Source: Gammaproteobacteria bacterium
Lineage (GTDB): Bacteria; Pseudomonadota; Gammaproteobacteria; Steroidobacterales; Steroidobacteraceae
Direction of reading: 5' to 3'
Assembly (NCBI GenBank): GCA_028870355.1
Contig: JAGWPU010000075.1
Coordinates: forward strand, 66,350 to 100,040
Length of the DNA: 33,691 nucleotides
Shown in pieces: positions 8,019 to 17,112 of this stretch (its first letter is position 1; each line of letters opens with the position of its first letter). The notes beneath the pieces were generated by a model. It saw nothing but the letters and a program-made list of their open reading frames with translations, did not search any database and was not told the DNA's origin. Both the position numbers and the translations under genes were made by a program.

Positions 8019-10450
8019 AATCACATACCCGTGTCGCGGTGATCGGCGGCGGCGTCGTCGGCTGCAGCGTGCTGTACCACCTGACCAAGGCCGGCTGGAA
8101 GGACGTCGTGCTGATCGAGCGCGATCAGTTGACCGCGGGCTCGACCTGGCACGCCGCCGGGGGCTTCCACACCCTGAACGGCGATCCGAACGTCGCGAAG
8201 CTCCAGGGCTACACGATCGGCCTGTACGACGAGCTCGAACGGATCTCCGGTCAGTCCTGCGGCCTGCACCGCTCCGGCGGACTGCTGCTCGCGGACACGC
8301 CCGAGCGCATGGAATGGCTCAAGATGGCGCACGCGCGCGCCCGCTACCTCGGCCTCGAGACCTCGCTCCTGACCCCGTCCGAGGCGAAGGCGCTGCTGCC
8401 GCTGATCGAGGAGCGCTACTTCGTCGGCGCGATGCTCGATGCCGCTGACGGCAATCTCGACCCGTACGGAACGACCCATGCGTACGCGAAGGCGGCGCGG
8501 ATCGGCGGGGCCGAGGTCTATCAGCAGACCCGGGTCACGGATCTCGCACGGCGCCCCGGCGGCGGCTGGGACGTGGTCACCACCGCGGGAACGATCGTCG
8601 CCGAGCACGTCGTGAACGCCGGCGGACTCTGGGCGCGGGAGATCGGCCGCATGGTCGGCCTCGAGCTGCCGGTGCTCGCGATGGAGCACATGTATCTCGT
8701 GACCGACGAGATGCCGGAGGTCGTCGCCTTCAATCGCGAGCGCGGCCACGAGTTGCCGCACGCGATCGACTTCAAGGCCGAGATCTACATGCGCCAGGAG
8801 CGCACCGGCATGGTGCTCGGCACCTACGAGAAGGCCTGTGTCCCGTGGCAGCCGCGCCAGACGCCGTGGGACTTCGGCGCGCAGTTGCTGCCGCCCGATC
8901 TCGACCGGATCGCCCCGTCGCTCGAACTCGGCTTCCAGCACTTCCCGGCGATGGCCCGCGCCGGCATCAAGCGGGTGGTTAACGGTCCGTTCACGTTCTC
9001 TCCGGACGGCAACCCGCTGGTCGGTCCGGTGCAGGGATTGCCGGGCTTCTGGTGCGCGTGCGCCGTGATGGCCGGGTTCAGCCAGGGCGGCGGCGTCGGG
9101 CTCGCGCTGTCGCAATGGATGGTGCACGGCGATCCCGGCTTCGACGTCTGGGCGATGGACGTCGCGCGCTACGGCGGTTGGGCGACGCGCAGCTACACGA
9201 ACGAGAAGGTCCGGGAGAACTATTCACGACGCTTCTCGATCCGTTTTCCGAACGAGGAACTGCCGGCCGCGCGACCGCAGCAGACGACGCCGCTGTACGA
9301 TCGCCTGCTCGCGCGAGGGGCGGTGATGGGCGACAGCTGGGGCCTCGAGACGCCGCTGTGGTTCGCGCCGAGCGGCGTCGAGCCGCGCGACGTGGTCTCG
9401 TTCCATCGCTCGAACGACTTCGCGCACGTGAAGGCCGAATGCCTCGGGGTGCGCAACGGCGTGGGGCTGACCGAGATCGCGAACTTCGCGAAATTCGAGG
9501 TCGCCGGTCCCGGCGCCGAGCGCTTTCTCGATCGGCTGATGACCAACCGGATGCCGCGCCTCGGGCGGCTCGTATTGACGCCGATGCTGAACGAGGCCGG
9601 CAAGCTGATCGGCGATTTCACGATCGCGCGGGTCGCGCCGGAGCGTTTCCTGATCTGGGGCTCCTCGCAGGCGCAGATCCACCACCTGCGCTGGTTCGAG
9701 TCGCACCTGCCGCCGGACGGATCGGTACGCATCCACCGGTTCGACCTCGGTCTCGTCGGTCTCGCGATTGCCGGGCCGCGCGCCCGCGCGGTGCTCGAGC
9801 GCGTGACCGACGAGGACGTGTCCGCGACCGCGTTCCGGTTCATGGAACACCGCGCGATGGACGTCGGCAACGTCCCGGCGATGGTGAATCGGGTCAGCTA
9901 CACCGGCGAGCTCGGCTATGAGATCTGGGTCGCGCCGGAATACGAACTCAAGCTCTACGAGGCCCTGCTCGAGGCCGGCAAGGACCACGCGATGGTCCAC
10001 TTCGGGATGCGCGCGTTGCTGTGTCTGCGCCTGGAGAAGAATTTTCCGACCTGGTATCGGGAATTGCGGCCGATCTACGGGCCGTTCGAGGCGGGACTGG
10101 ATCGTTTCGTCGATCTCGGCAAAACGGAATTCATCGGTCGCGAGGCGGCGATCGCCGAGCAACGGAGCGGCGGGACACTGCGACGCGTGAGCTTCGTCGT
10201 CGACGCGCTCGACGCGGACGTGCTCGGCGACGAGCCCGTCTGGCATCGCGGCAAGGTGGTCGGCTGGGTCACCTCCGGCGGGTACGGCCACTGCGTCGAT
10301 CGGTCGCTCGCGCAGGGCTACGTGCCGGTCGCATTGGCCGCCGATACGACGGCTCGCGCGTTCGAGATCGAGATCCTCGGCGATCGGCGCCCGGCGACGA
10401 TCGCCCCGCAGCCGCTGCTCGATCCGCAGGGCGAGCGGATGCGCGCGTGA
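8015..10450 (+). CDS. Dimethylglycine/sarcosine dehydrogenase family, FAD and tetrahydrofolate dependent
   Basis: The 811-residue two-part protein has the length and architecture of dimethylglycine and sarcosine dehydrogenases. Residues 1-380 form a DAAO-type FAD domain (RVAVIGGGVVGCSVLYHL) with GSTWHAAGG. His46 in that motif corresponds to the histidine that carries covalent FAD in mammalian DMGDH. A middle FAO domain and a GcvT-type folate domain follow (VGLTEIANFAKFEVAGPGA, then NRVSYTGELGYEIW), with a GcvT C-terminal barrel near residues 715-805. Expected reaction: oxidative N-demethylation of dimethylglycine, forming 5,10-methylene-THF. ATG 8015 overlaps the soxG stop (ATGA). The choice between dimethylglycine and sarcosine as substrate is not decided by sequence; with a complete sarcosine oxidase upstream, dimethylglycine is the better guess. 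Confidence 0.92.
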   Translation: MKSHTRVAVIGGGVVGCSVLYHLTKAGWKDVVLIERDQLTAGSTWHAAGGFHTLNGDPNVAKLQGYTIGLYDELERISGQSCGLHRSGGLLLADTPERMEWLKMAHARARYLGLETSLLTPSEAKALLPLIEERYFVGAMLDAADGNLDPYGTTHAYAKAARIGGAEVYQQTRVTDLARRPGGGWDVVTTAGTIVAEHVVNAGGLWAREIGRMVGLELPVLAMEHMYLVTDEMPEVVAFNRERGHELPHAIDFKAEIYMRQERTGMVLGTYEKACVPWQPRQTPWDFGAQLLPPDLDRIAPSLELGFQHFPAMARAGIKRVVNGPFTFSPDGNPLVGPVQGLPGFWCACAVMAGFSQGGGVGLALSQWMVHGDPGFDVWAMDVARYGGWATRSYTNEKVRENYSRRFSIRFPNEELPAARPQQTTPLYDRLLARGAVMGDSWGLETPLWFAPSGVEPRDVVSFHRSNDFAHVKAECLGVRNGVGLTEIANFAKFEVAGPGAERFLDRLMTNRMPRLGRLVLTPMLNEAGKLIGDFTIARVAPERFLIWGSSQAQIHHLRWFESHLPPDGSVRIHRFDLGLVGLAIAGPRARAVLERVTDEDVSATAFRFMEHRAMDVGNVPAMVNRVSYTGELGYEIWVAPEYELKLYEALLEAGKDHAMVHFGMRALLCLRLEKNFPTWYRELRPIYGPFEAGLDRFVDLGKTEFIGREAAIAEQRSGGTLRRVSFVVDALDADVLGDEPVWHRGKVVGWVTSGGYGHCVDRSLAQGYVPVALAADTTARAFEIEILGDRRPATIAPQPLLDPQGERMRA

Positions 10451-10486
10451 GCGCGCACCCGCTCGCTCAGTCGGTCGACGCCGTGC

Positions 10487-10882
10487 TCACCGGAACCGCT
10501 CGTCCACGGCCACGTCGAGGGCCGTGACGAGGCGATTGGTCTCGTTCGCGAGGCCGACGATCGCCAGCATTTCCGAGTATTGCGCCTCGGTCATGCCCTT
10601 CTTGCGGGCCGCGGCACCGTGGGACGCGATGCAATAGCGGCAGCCGTTGCTCGCGCTGACCGCGACGTAGATCATCTCCTTGACGAGCGGATCCAGTGCG
10701 CCGGGACCCATCACTTCCTTGATGTTGGACCAGATCCGACGCAGGGTCGGCGGATCGTGGGCGAGCACTTTCCAGAAGTTGTTCACCCAGTCGATCTTGC
10801 GCGTCGCCATGATGTCGTCGTAGACCGCCCGCACTTCCGGCGATGCATCGGCATATTCAATCGGCTCTCTCTTTTGCGCCAC
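10487..10882 (-). CDS. AhpD-like / carboxymuconolactone decarboxylase family protein
   Basis: The 131-residue all-helical protein carries the full AhpD-type redox motif E-x11-C-x2-C-x3-H as Glu69, Cys81, Cys84 and His88 (around NGCRYCIASH). Family members act as thiol peroxidase partners or disulfide reductants in the cytoplasm. The start is GTG 10882, preceded by a strong ribosome-binding site (GGGAGGGG, 3 nt before the GTG). A longer in-frame opening up to 11044 would run into the upstream aminotransferase. It lies 37 nt downstream of that aminotransferase on the same strand and probably shares its transcript. It is convergent with the dimethylglycine dehydrogenase gene, 36 nt away. Confidence 0.9.
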   Translation of the reverse strand: MAQKREPIEYADASPEVRAVYDDIMATRKIDWVNNFWKVLAHDPPTLRRIWSNIKEVMGPGALDPLVKEMIYVAVSASNGCRYCIASHGAAARKKGMTEAQYSEMLAIVGLANETNRLVTALDVAVDERFR

Positions 10883-10919
10883 GTGCCCCTCCCGTTGTAA
10901 TCCTCGATCGATCCGCCCG

Positions 10920-12158
10920 TCAGTCGCTCCCGGTCGCGGCCGTCCCGGCACCGCAATGCGGCCAGCCTCGCGCCTGCTCCTCGTCGAGCACCGCCCCGAG
11001 CGCCGTGATGCCGCGCACGATGTCCTCCTCCCGCTGCGTCGCATAGCTCAGCCGCGCATGATTCGGGCGCTGGCGGAGCGGGAAGAACGTCGCACCCGGC
11101 ACATAGGCGACTTTCGCCTTCGGAATCGCCTCCTCGTAGAGGAACCGCCCGGAATCGAAGCCGTCCGGGAACGTGAGCCAGGTGAAGAGCCCGCCCTCCG
11201 GGTCGGTGCAGCGCACCTCGGGCGGGAACGTGCGGCGGATCGCCTCGAGCATCACGGCCTTCTTGCGGCGATAGCCCTCGCTCACCCGCGCGATGTGCGC
11301 GTCGAGATCGAACCGCTCCAGCAGCAGCGAGGTCGCGGTCATGTTGATCGTGCTGCACTGGGTGTCCGCGGCGAGCTTCAGGAGGCCCAGTCTTTCGATC
11401 AGCGCGCGCGAGGCCACGACCCAGCCGAGTCGCAGGCCGGGCGCGATGATCTTCGAGAAGCTGCCGACGTAGAACACGCGATCCTCGGTGTCGAACCGTT
11501 TGATCGGCGGCAGGGACTGCCCGGCGAAGCGGATGTCCCGATACGGACTGTCCTCGAGGATCATCAGGTCGTGACGGTTCGCGAACTCGATGAGCGCGCG
11601 GCGCCGCGCGAGGCTCATCGACGTACCCGTGGGATTCTGGAAGTCCGGGATCACGTAGATCAGCTTCGCATCCGGCGTGTGCGCGAGCACGGCTTCGAGC
11701 CGATCGACGCGCATCCCCTCCTCGTCCATCGGGACGGCCGCGTACCGCGGCTGGCACGGATTGAACGCGATCAGCGCGCCGAGGAAGGTCGGGTTCTCGG
11801 TCACGATCCCGTCGCCCCGGTTGATCAGGAGCTTCGCGATCAGGTCGAGCCCTTGCTGGGCGCCCTGCACGATCAGCACCTCGTCGGCCGAACAGGCGAC
11901 GCCCTCGCGCTGCATCCGCGCCGCGACCTGGGATCGCAAGCGCTCGAGGCCCTGGGAGGTCGCGTACTGCAGGCTCGACGAACCGACCTCGAGCAGCGCC
12001 TGCTGGTATGCGCTCGCGAGCTCGGCACGCGGAAAGGAATCCGGATCCGGGTAACCGCCGCCGAACGAGATGATCTGCGGATCCGCGCCGAGCCGGAGCA
12101 GTTCCCGGATCGCGGATGGTTTGACGCGCTGCATGCGTCGCGCGAGCTTGCCAGTCAT
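10920..12158 (-). CDS. PLP-dependent aminotransferase, class I/II (2-aminoadipate/MocR-catalytic type)
   Basis: The 412-residue fold-type I aminotransferase has a SFGGGYPDPDSFP opening motif and PDFQNPTGTS (Asn175), then EDSPYRDI (Asp203, Tyr206). The Schiff-base lysine is Lys236 in VGSFSKIIAPGLRLGW. The sequence type matches LysN/2-aminoadipate transaminases and the catalytic domain of MocR proteins, which transaminate aromatic, branched or long amino acids in the cytoplasm. I chose ATG 12158 (MTGKLARRMQRVKPSAIREL), which has a GGAGG 13 nt upstream. An upstream ATG at 12227 adds 23 non-conserved residues. Divergent from the Lrp-type regulator, and followed by the AhpD-like gene. The substrate is not identified. 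Confidence 0.92.
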   Translation of the reverse strand: MTGKLARRMQRVKPSAIRELLRLGADPQIISFGGGYPDPDSFPRAELASAYQQALLEVGSSSLQYATSQGLERLRSQVAARMQREGVACSADEVLIVQGAQQGLDLIAKLLINRGDGIVTENPTFLGALIAFNPCQPRYAAVPMDEEGMRVDRLEAVLAHTPDAKLIYVIPDFQNPTGTSMSLARRRALIEFANRHDLMILEDSPYRDIRFAGQSLPPIKRFDTEDRVFYVGSFSKIIAPGLRLGWVVASRALIERLGLLKLAADTQCSTINMTATSLLLERFDLDAHIARVSEGYRRKKAVMLEAIRRTFPPEVRCTDPEGGLFTWLTFPDGFDSGRFLYEEAIPKAKVAYVPGATFFPLRQRPNHARLSYATQREEDIVRGITALGAVLDEEQARGWPHCGAGTAATGSD

Positions 12159-12205
12159 GGGTCGTCTCGATCCTCCGACGTGAGGTCCGGTCGATGACGT
12201 TGAAT

Positions 12206-12236
12206 TGTAAGCAGGGATCGGCGGCATCGGCTTACA
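12206..12236. promoter_or_regulatory. Inverted repeat in the aminotransferase/Lrp divergent intergenic region
   Basis: TGTAAGC at 12206-12212 and GCTTACA at 12230-12236 are perfect inverted copies separated by 17 nt. This is the AT-richer part of an otherwise very GC-rich sequence, in the region shared by the divergent aminotransferase and Lrp/AsnC genes. Lrp-family proteins commonly regulate their own gene and a divergent neighbour from such a site. A second TTACATTT copy sits at about 12870-12877, just before the permease gene. That this is an operator is inference. Confidence 0.45.
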
Positions 12237-12314
12237 TTTTTGTCGTCATCGACCGAATTAATGTAATGTTCATTGCATCGGCAAGCACCCATGCTGCCAC
12301 CGGAGCGCGCCCCC

Positions 12315-12866
12315 GTGCCAACGACCTTCGATGAACTCGATCGGCTGGATCTGCGAATCCTCGACATCTTGCAGCACGATGCGACGCTGTCGGCGGCCCA
12401 GATCGGGGAGCGCGTCGGCGTGACCGGCCCGACCGCGTGGCGGCGGATCGCCCGCCTGGAGAAGGCGGGGATCATCACCGGCCGGCACGCCTCGATCGAC
12501 GCGTCCAAGGTCGGCCTAGGCCTGACCGTGTACGTGAAGATCAAGCTGGTGAACGGCGCGCGGGAATACCTGACGGCATTCGCGCGAGCGGTCGAGAAGA
12601 TCCCCGAGATCGTCGAATGCGTCGTAATCACCGGTGATGCCTCGTTCCTGCTGCGCGTGCTCGTGAAGGACACGGCCGCGTACGACGCGTTCTTCGTCGA
12701 CGTGCTCTCGGGCCTGCCCGGTCTGCTCGCGAGCGACTCGATCATCGTGCTGTCGACGGTGAAATCGACCCCGATGCTCCCCCTCGGCACCCCGCTACGG
12801 CGTGCATCGCTCACCCGCTGGCCGGATCGGTCCGCAACGCGCCCGCCAAATGGCGACGAACGATGA
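12315..12866 (+). CDS. Lrp/AsnC family transcriptional regulator
   Basis: The 183-residue protein (from GTG) begins FDELDRLDLRILDILQHDATLS, the usual AsnC-type opening. A helix-turn-helix follows at about residues 24-47 (AAQIGERVGVTGPTAWRRIARLEKAG). A RAM ligand-binding domain spans about residues 65-150 (VECVVITGDASFLLRVLVKDTAAY). Such proteins sense amino acids or related small molecules and act as dimers or octamers. GTG 12315 has GGAG 9 nt upstream; an in-frame ATG at 12291 has no clear ribosome-binding site but cannot be excluded. A basic, proline-rich tail of about 25 residues after the RAM domain is unusual. It probably controls the divergent aminotransferase-AhpD pair, the downstream permease operon, or both. 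Confidence 0.93.
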   Translation: MPTTFDELDRLDLRILDILQHDATLSAAQIGERVGVTGPTAWRRIARLEKAGIITGRHASIDASKVGLGLTVYVKIKLVNGAREYLTAFARAVEKIPEIVECVVITGDASFLLRVLVKDTAAYDAFFVDVLSGLPGLLASDSIIVLSTVKSTPMLPLGTPLRRASLTRWPDRSATRPPNGDER

Positions 12867-13012
12867 AACATTTGTTACATTTCGGTCGCGATCGATCGCG
12901 TTTTTTGAAAGGTGCGGTTGCGGGATCGTCGCTAGACTGGCTTCGGTGACCGAGACGCGTGACGATCGGGCGCCCACCAGCGGAAACTCAGGAAATACCC
13001 GGGGATCAACCG

Positions 13013-14662
13013 ATGTCGGTCAGCTACACCGCCAGGCGGGTCGCGAACGCGCGCGACGCACGCGCCGACGGCCGATTGCGGCGAGAGATCGGCGCGCTGC
13101 CGCTGCTGTTCACGGGCCTGAGCGCGATGATCGGGTCCGGCTGGCTGTTCGGTGCGCAGCGAGCCGCGGCCTTGGCGGGTCCGGCCGCAATCCTCGCGTG
13201 GCTGATCGGCGGCGCCGTGATCCTCGTGATCGCCGTGGCCGCCGCGGAACTCGGCACCGTGTTCCAGATCTCCGGCGGCCTCACGCGCTACCCGCAGGGA
13301 ACACACGGCGCCCTGGTCGGCTTCCTCGCCTCCTGGGCGAACTGGCTGTCGATCGCCGGCGCGATCCCGCTCGAAGCGGTCGCCTCCGTGCAGTACGTGA
13401 GTTCGTGGAACATGCCGTGGGCGCACGCGCTCGTGGTCGCGGGCACCCTGACCCGCACCGGATTGCTGCTCGCGAGCGCGCTGATCGTCGTCTACTTCCT
13501 CCTCAACTACTGGGGCGTGAAGCTCTTCGCGCGGTCGAATGCACTGATCACGGTGTTCAAACTGGTGGTGCCGACGCTCACCGGGATCGCACTGATCGCG
13601 GCATCGATTCGGCCCTCGCAGGCCGTCGGGAGCGGCCCCGGCGGGTTCTTCCCGTACGGACTCTCGGGCCTGCTGACCGCCGTCTCCACGTCCGGGATCG
13701 TGCTGTCGTTCAACGGCTTCCAGAGCCCCTTGAATCTCGCCGGCGAGGCCCGCGATGCGCACCGCACGATCCCGTTCGCGGTGATCGGGTCGGTTCTCCT
13801 CGGTGGCATCGTCTATCTCCTGCTTCAGGTCGCGTTCCTCGCCGCCGTGAGCCCCGCCGCGATCACCCACGGCTGGGCGACGGTCAACCTGAACTCGCCG
13901 TTCGCCGAACTCGCGATCGCGCTGAACCTGAACTGGCTCGCGATCGTGCTGTACGCGGACGCGTTCGTCTCGCCGAGCGGCGCGGGCATCACCGACATGG
14001 CGACCAGTTCGCGCATGATCCTCGGCGTCGAGTTGAACGGCCTGGCGCCGGCGCTGCTCGGACGGATCGATCCGGTCTACGGCGTGCCGCGACCGGCGCT
14101 ATGGATGAACCTGCTCGTCGCGTTCATCGTGCTGTACGGCTTTCGCGGCTGGAACGCACTCGCCGCGATGATCTCGGTCGCGACCGCGCTGTCGTACCTG
14201 ATGATCCCGATCTCCGCGATGTCGCTGCGGCGGACTGCGCCGGACCTGCACCGACCGTTCCGGGTTCGCGGGATGAATCTCGTCGGTACGATCGGATTCG
14301 TGATGGCGGGGGAACTGCTGTACTGGGCGCGCTGGCCGCTGACCGCCGAGATCATCGGCATGCTGCTCGTGCCGCTGCCGGTGTACCTGTGGTATCGACG
14401 CGGCCCCGCGCGCGCGCTGCTGCGATCGGACCTGCGCCATGCGACCTGGCTGCTGCTCTATCTGCCGGTCGTGGTCGCACTGTCCTGGCTCGGCAGCCGC
14501 GAATTCGGCGGGCATGGCCTGATCCCATACGGCTGGGACATGCTCGTCGTTGCGCTCGTCGCGACGTTGTTCTGCGCCTGGGGAACGCGCGCCGGACTGC
14601 CGGAGCCCGCGATCGCGGACCTGCTGCCGCCGGAAGCCGAGCTCGAATCATCGGATCATTGA
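13013..14662 (+). CDS. APC-superfamily amino acid permease
   Basis: The 549-residue inner-membrane protein has about twelve hydrophobic spans. The first span carries the APC hallmark FTGLSAMIGSGWLFGAQRAA (substrate/Na site glycines), and YPQGTHGALVGFLASW follows span 2. Later segments NLAGEARDAHRTIPFAVIGS and SYLMIPISAMSLRRTAPDLHRPF are typical of amino acid/polyamine/aspartate-type permeases. ATG 13013 has a GGGGA upstream; an earlier ATG at 12959 adds 18 unlikely residues. It lies 146 nt after the Lrp-type gene and 34 nt before the TonB receptor gene, so it could be the first gene of that operon. The substrate is presumably an amino acid or a close derivative. Confidence 0.92.
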   Translation: MSVSYTARRVANARDARADGRLRREIGALPLLFTGLSAMIGSGWLFGAQRAAALAGPAAILAWLIGGAVILVIAVAAAELGTVFQISGGLTRYPQGTHGALVGFLASWANWLSIAGAIPLEAVASVQYVSSWNMPWAHALVVAGTLTRTGLLLASALIVVYFLLNYWGVKLFARSNALITVFKLVVPTLTGIALIAASIRPSQAVGSGPGGFFPYGLSGLLTAVSTSGIVLSFNGFQSPLNLAGEARDAHRTIPFAVIGSVLLGGIVYLLLQVAFLAAVSPAAITHGWATVNLNSPFAELAIALNLNWLAIVLYADAFVSPSGAGITDMATSSRMILGVELNGLAPALLGRIDPVYGVPRPALWMNLLVAFIVLYGFRGWNALAAMISVATALSYLMIPISAMSLRRTAPDLHRPFRVRGMNLVGTIGFVMAGELLYWARWPLTAEIIGMLLVPLPVYLWYRRGPARALLRSDLRHATWLLLYLPVVVALSWLGSREFGGHGLIPYGWDMLVVALVATLFCAWGTRAGLPEPAIADLLPPEAELESSDH

Positions 14663-14696
14663 AAGATACGGCCTCAACGAAGCCGAAGGGGGAACC

Positions 14697-17111
14697 ATGT
14701 CGACGATCGGACGCCTGCATTCTCTGACGAGACCCCGTCTTGCGCCGCTGTGCGTGGCGCTCGGCGTGGGATGGGCCTTGAGCGCGCACGCCCAGGAGCC
14801 GTCGGCCAATTCCGATCAGGCACTGCAACAGATCGTCGTCACCGCGGAGACCTACGCGTCCTCCGCGCAGGAGACGCCGATCAGCCTCACCGCGGTGACC
14901 GGTGCGGATCTCGCGAAGCAAGGCACGACCTCGATCGAGGCGGTCGCTCGCGACGTCCCGGGCTTGTCGATGCGCAGCTCGGGGCCGGGTCAGAGTGAAT
15001 TCGAGGCACGCGGCATCGCCTCGAACGGCGGCAACTCGCCGACCGTCGGATTCTATCTCGGCGACATCCCGCTCGATCCGCCGGCGATGGGCCAGATCGG
15101 CAAGGTCGTGATCGATCCGAATCTCTACGACCTCGCCCGCATCGAAGTGCTGCGCGGTCCGCAAGGCACGCTCTACGGCTCGAGCTCGATGGGCGGCACG
15201 ATCAAGGTGATCCCGCATGCCCCGGTGCTCAACCGGTTCGAGGGCTCGGCCGACGCGATGCTCTCGCACACGAACGGTGGACGCGCGAACGGGTCGGCCG
15301 ATCTGATGCTGAATTATTCGAACAGCGATTACTGGGCGGTGCGTGCGGTCGTCTCGGACGCCTATCGCAGCGGCTGGATCAGCCGCACCGTGTTGAACCC
15401 CTTCCCGGCCGACGTGCTCGCGGCGAATGGCCCCCCGTGGACCCGCGGCGACGTCGCGAACACGCCCGCGCAGAGCATCACGCCGGACGTGAACCTCGAG
15501 CGCAAACTCTCGGGACGGGTCGAGTTGTTGATCCAGCCGAATTCCAAGTGGCAGGTGAACCTGCTCGCGCTCGGTCAGCAGATGAATCTCGGTGGCTACG
15601 ACGAATTCGATCTGCCGCCGGGCCCGAACCATCTGACCCATTACCAGCCGTATCCGATCGCCGAACGCGTGCACGACCGCGCCAGCATCTTCTCCGCGAC
15701 GATCAAGGGGAAGCTCGGCTTTGCGGACCTGACGAGCGCGACCGGCTACTTCGAGCGCCAGCCCTGGCAGGTGCAGGACGCGTCCGAAGCGACTTCCTGG
15801 ACCCTCGAGTCCTTCCTGGTGACGCCCGCGCAGATGGCGGCGCTCGGCATGCCGACGTACATCAACGCGCCGATCTACGAGGCGGAGCCGGAACACGAGT
15901 TCAGCCAGGAAGTGCGCCTGAACTCGGCGGGCAACACCAATCTCCACTGGGTCACCGGACTCTTCTACAGCAAGCTGAACTCCTCGTTCGTCGAGTCCCA
16001 GTACGCACCCTACATCGCACAGCTCTCGCAACAGCTCTCGCCGCCGATGAACAATCCGGCGGGCTTGACGTTCGGGCTGAACAATCTGTACGAGATCGCG
16101 CAGAAAGCGGCATTCGCGGACGCTTCCTGGCGGCTCGCCCCGTCCTGGAAGCTCGAAGGCGGCTTGCGCTGGTACCGGTACGACACCTCGGCGTACAACA
16201 ACGAGTGGGGATACTTCTTCACGCCACAGGCGGCCCCGCTCGCGAACCCGCCCGGCCAGTTCTCGAACGCATCCGGCGTGATCCCCCGCGTGGACCTCGC
16301 CTGGCTGCCGACGAGCAAGGTGATGATGTACCTGTCCGCCTCCAAGGGCTTCCGTCCGGGCGGCGCGAACATGGCGATCCCGCTGACCGCGTGCCCGCTC
16401 GGCGGACCGAAGTCGTTCAATCCGGACACCGTCTGGGACTACGAGCTCGGCGGCAAGTCGATGCTCGCGAACGACCATGTCCGCATCAACGGCGACTTCT
16501 ACTACATCAAGTGGGATCAGGTTCAGCAGACCGCGCTGCTGTCGTGCGGCACCCAGTACGTGACCAATGCGGGCAACGGCCGCAGCTACGGCCCGGAGCT
16601 GGACTTCGCGGCGCGGTTCCTGGATCACTGGACCGTGCACCTCGCCGGCACCTGGACCCAGGCCGACATCACCAGCCCGAGCGCGTCCTACGTCGGCTCG
16701 CTCGCGAATTCCGGGTACAGCTTCCCGAGCTGCCCGGTCGGCGGTCCGTGCAACAGCATCCCGATCCTGAACGTGCCGAAGGAGACCGCGAGCGCATCGA
16801 TCGACTACTCGATGCCGGTCGCCGACAAGACGCTGACCGTGCGCCTCGACGGGACCTACACCGGGTCGTCCTGGGACGAGGCCTTCTCGGTGATCCAGCT
16901 CCCGGGATATGCGATGGCGAATCTGCGCGTGACGCTCGCCGCGAACCGCTGGACGGGCGCGTTCTTCATCACGAACCTGACGAACAAGGTGCCCTGGGTG
17001 TCGGCGAACAACACGAGCTTCAGTTTCAACATCGGACCGCTGACGCGGATCTCGACCGTGCAACCGATGACGATCGGCACGCAGTGGAGCTACAAATTCG
17101 GAGGGGAATGA
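14697..17111 (+). CDS. TonB-dependent outer-membrane receptor
   Basis: The 804-residue protein has a signal peptide (cleavage expected after AHA at residue 32) and a TonB-box-like QQIVVTAE at residues 44-51. A plug domain follows with LARIEVLRGPQGTLYGSSSMGGTIKV, then a long beta-barrel. It ends in SYKFGGE, near an aromatic terminal residue as usual for barrels. ATG 14697 follows a purine-rich ribosome-binding site (AAGGGGGAACC). It belongs to the broad receptor group common in sphingomonads and some gammaproteobacteria, often encoded beside catabolic genes. There is no N-terminal STN signalling domain and no adjacent ECF sigma factor, so it is a plain importer. The next gene starts 1 nt after its stop. 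Confidence 0.95.
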   Translation: MSTIGRLHSLTRPRLAPLCVALGVGWALSAHAQEPSANSDQALQQIVVTAETYASSAQETPISLTAVTGADLAKQGTTSIEAVARDVPGLSMRSSGPGQSEFEARGIASNGGNSPTVGFYLGDIPLDPPAMGQIGKVVIDPNLYDLARIEVLRGPQGTLYGSSSMGGTIKVIPHAPVLNRFEGSADAMLSHTNGGRANGSADLMLNYSNSDYWAVRAVVSDAYRSGWISRTVLNPFPADVLAANGPPWTRGDVANTPAQSITPDVNLERKLSGRVELLIQPNSKWQVNLLALGQQMNLGGYDEFDLPPGPNHLTHYQPYPIAERVHDRASIFSATIKGKLGFADLTSATGYFERQPWQVQDASEATSWTLESFLVTPAQMAALGMPTYINAPIYEAEPEHEFSQEVRLNSAGNTNLHWVTGLFYSKLNSSFVESQYAPYIAQLSQQLSPPMNNPAGLTFGLNNLYEIAQKAAFADASWRLAPSWKLEGGLRWYRYDTSAYNNEWGYFFTPQAAPLANPPGQFSNASGVIPRVDLAWLPTSKVMMYLSASKGFRPGGANMAIPLTACPLGGPKSFNPDTVWDYELGGKSMLANDHVRINGDFYYIKWDQVQQTALLSCGTQYVTNAGNGRSYGPELDFAARFLDHWTVHLAGTWTQADITSPSASYVGSLANSGYSFPSCPVGGPCNSIPILNVPKETASASIDYSMPVADKTLTVRLDGTYTGSSWDEAFSVIQLPGYAMANLRVTLAANRWTGAFFITNLTNKVPWVSANNTSFSFNIGPLTRISTVQPMTIGTQWSYKFGGE

Positions 17112-17112
17112 C

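Noticed and set aside
10451-10486. Possible bidirectional terminator between the DMGDH-type and AhpD-like genes
   Set aside because: No stem of useful length could be found in the 36-nt gap.
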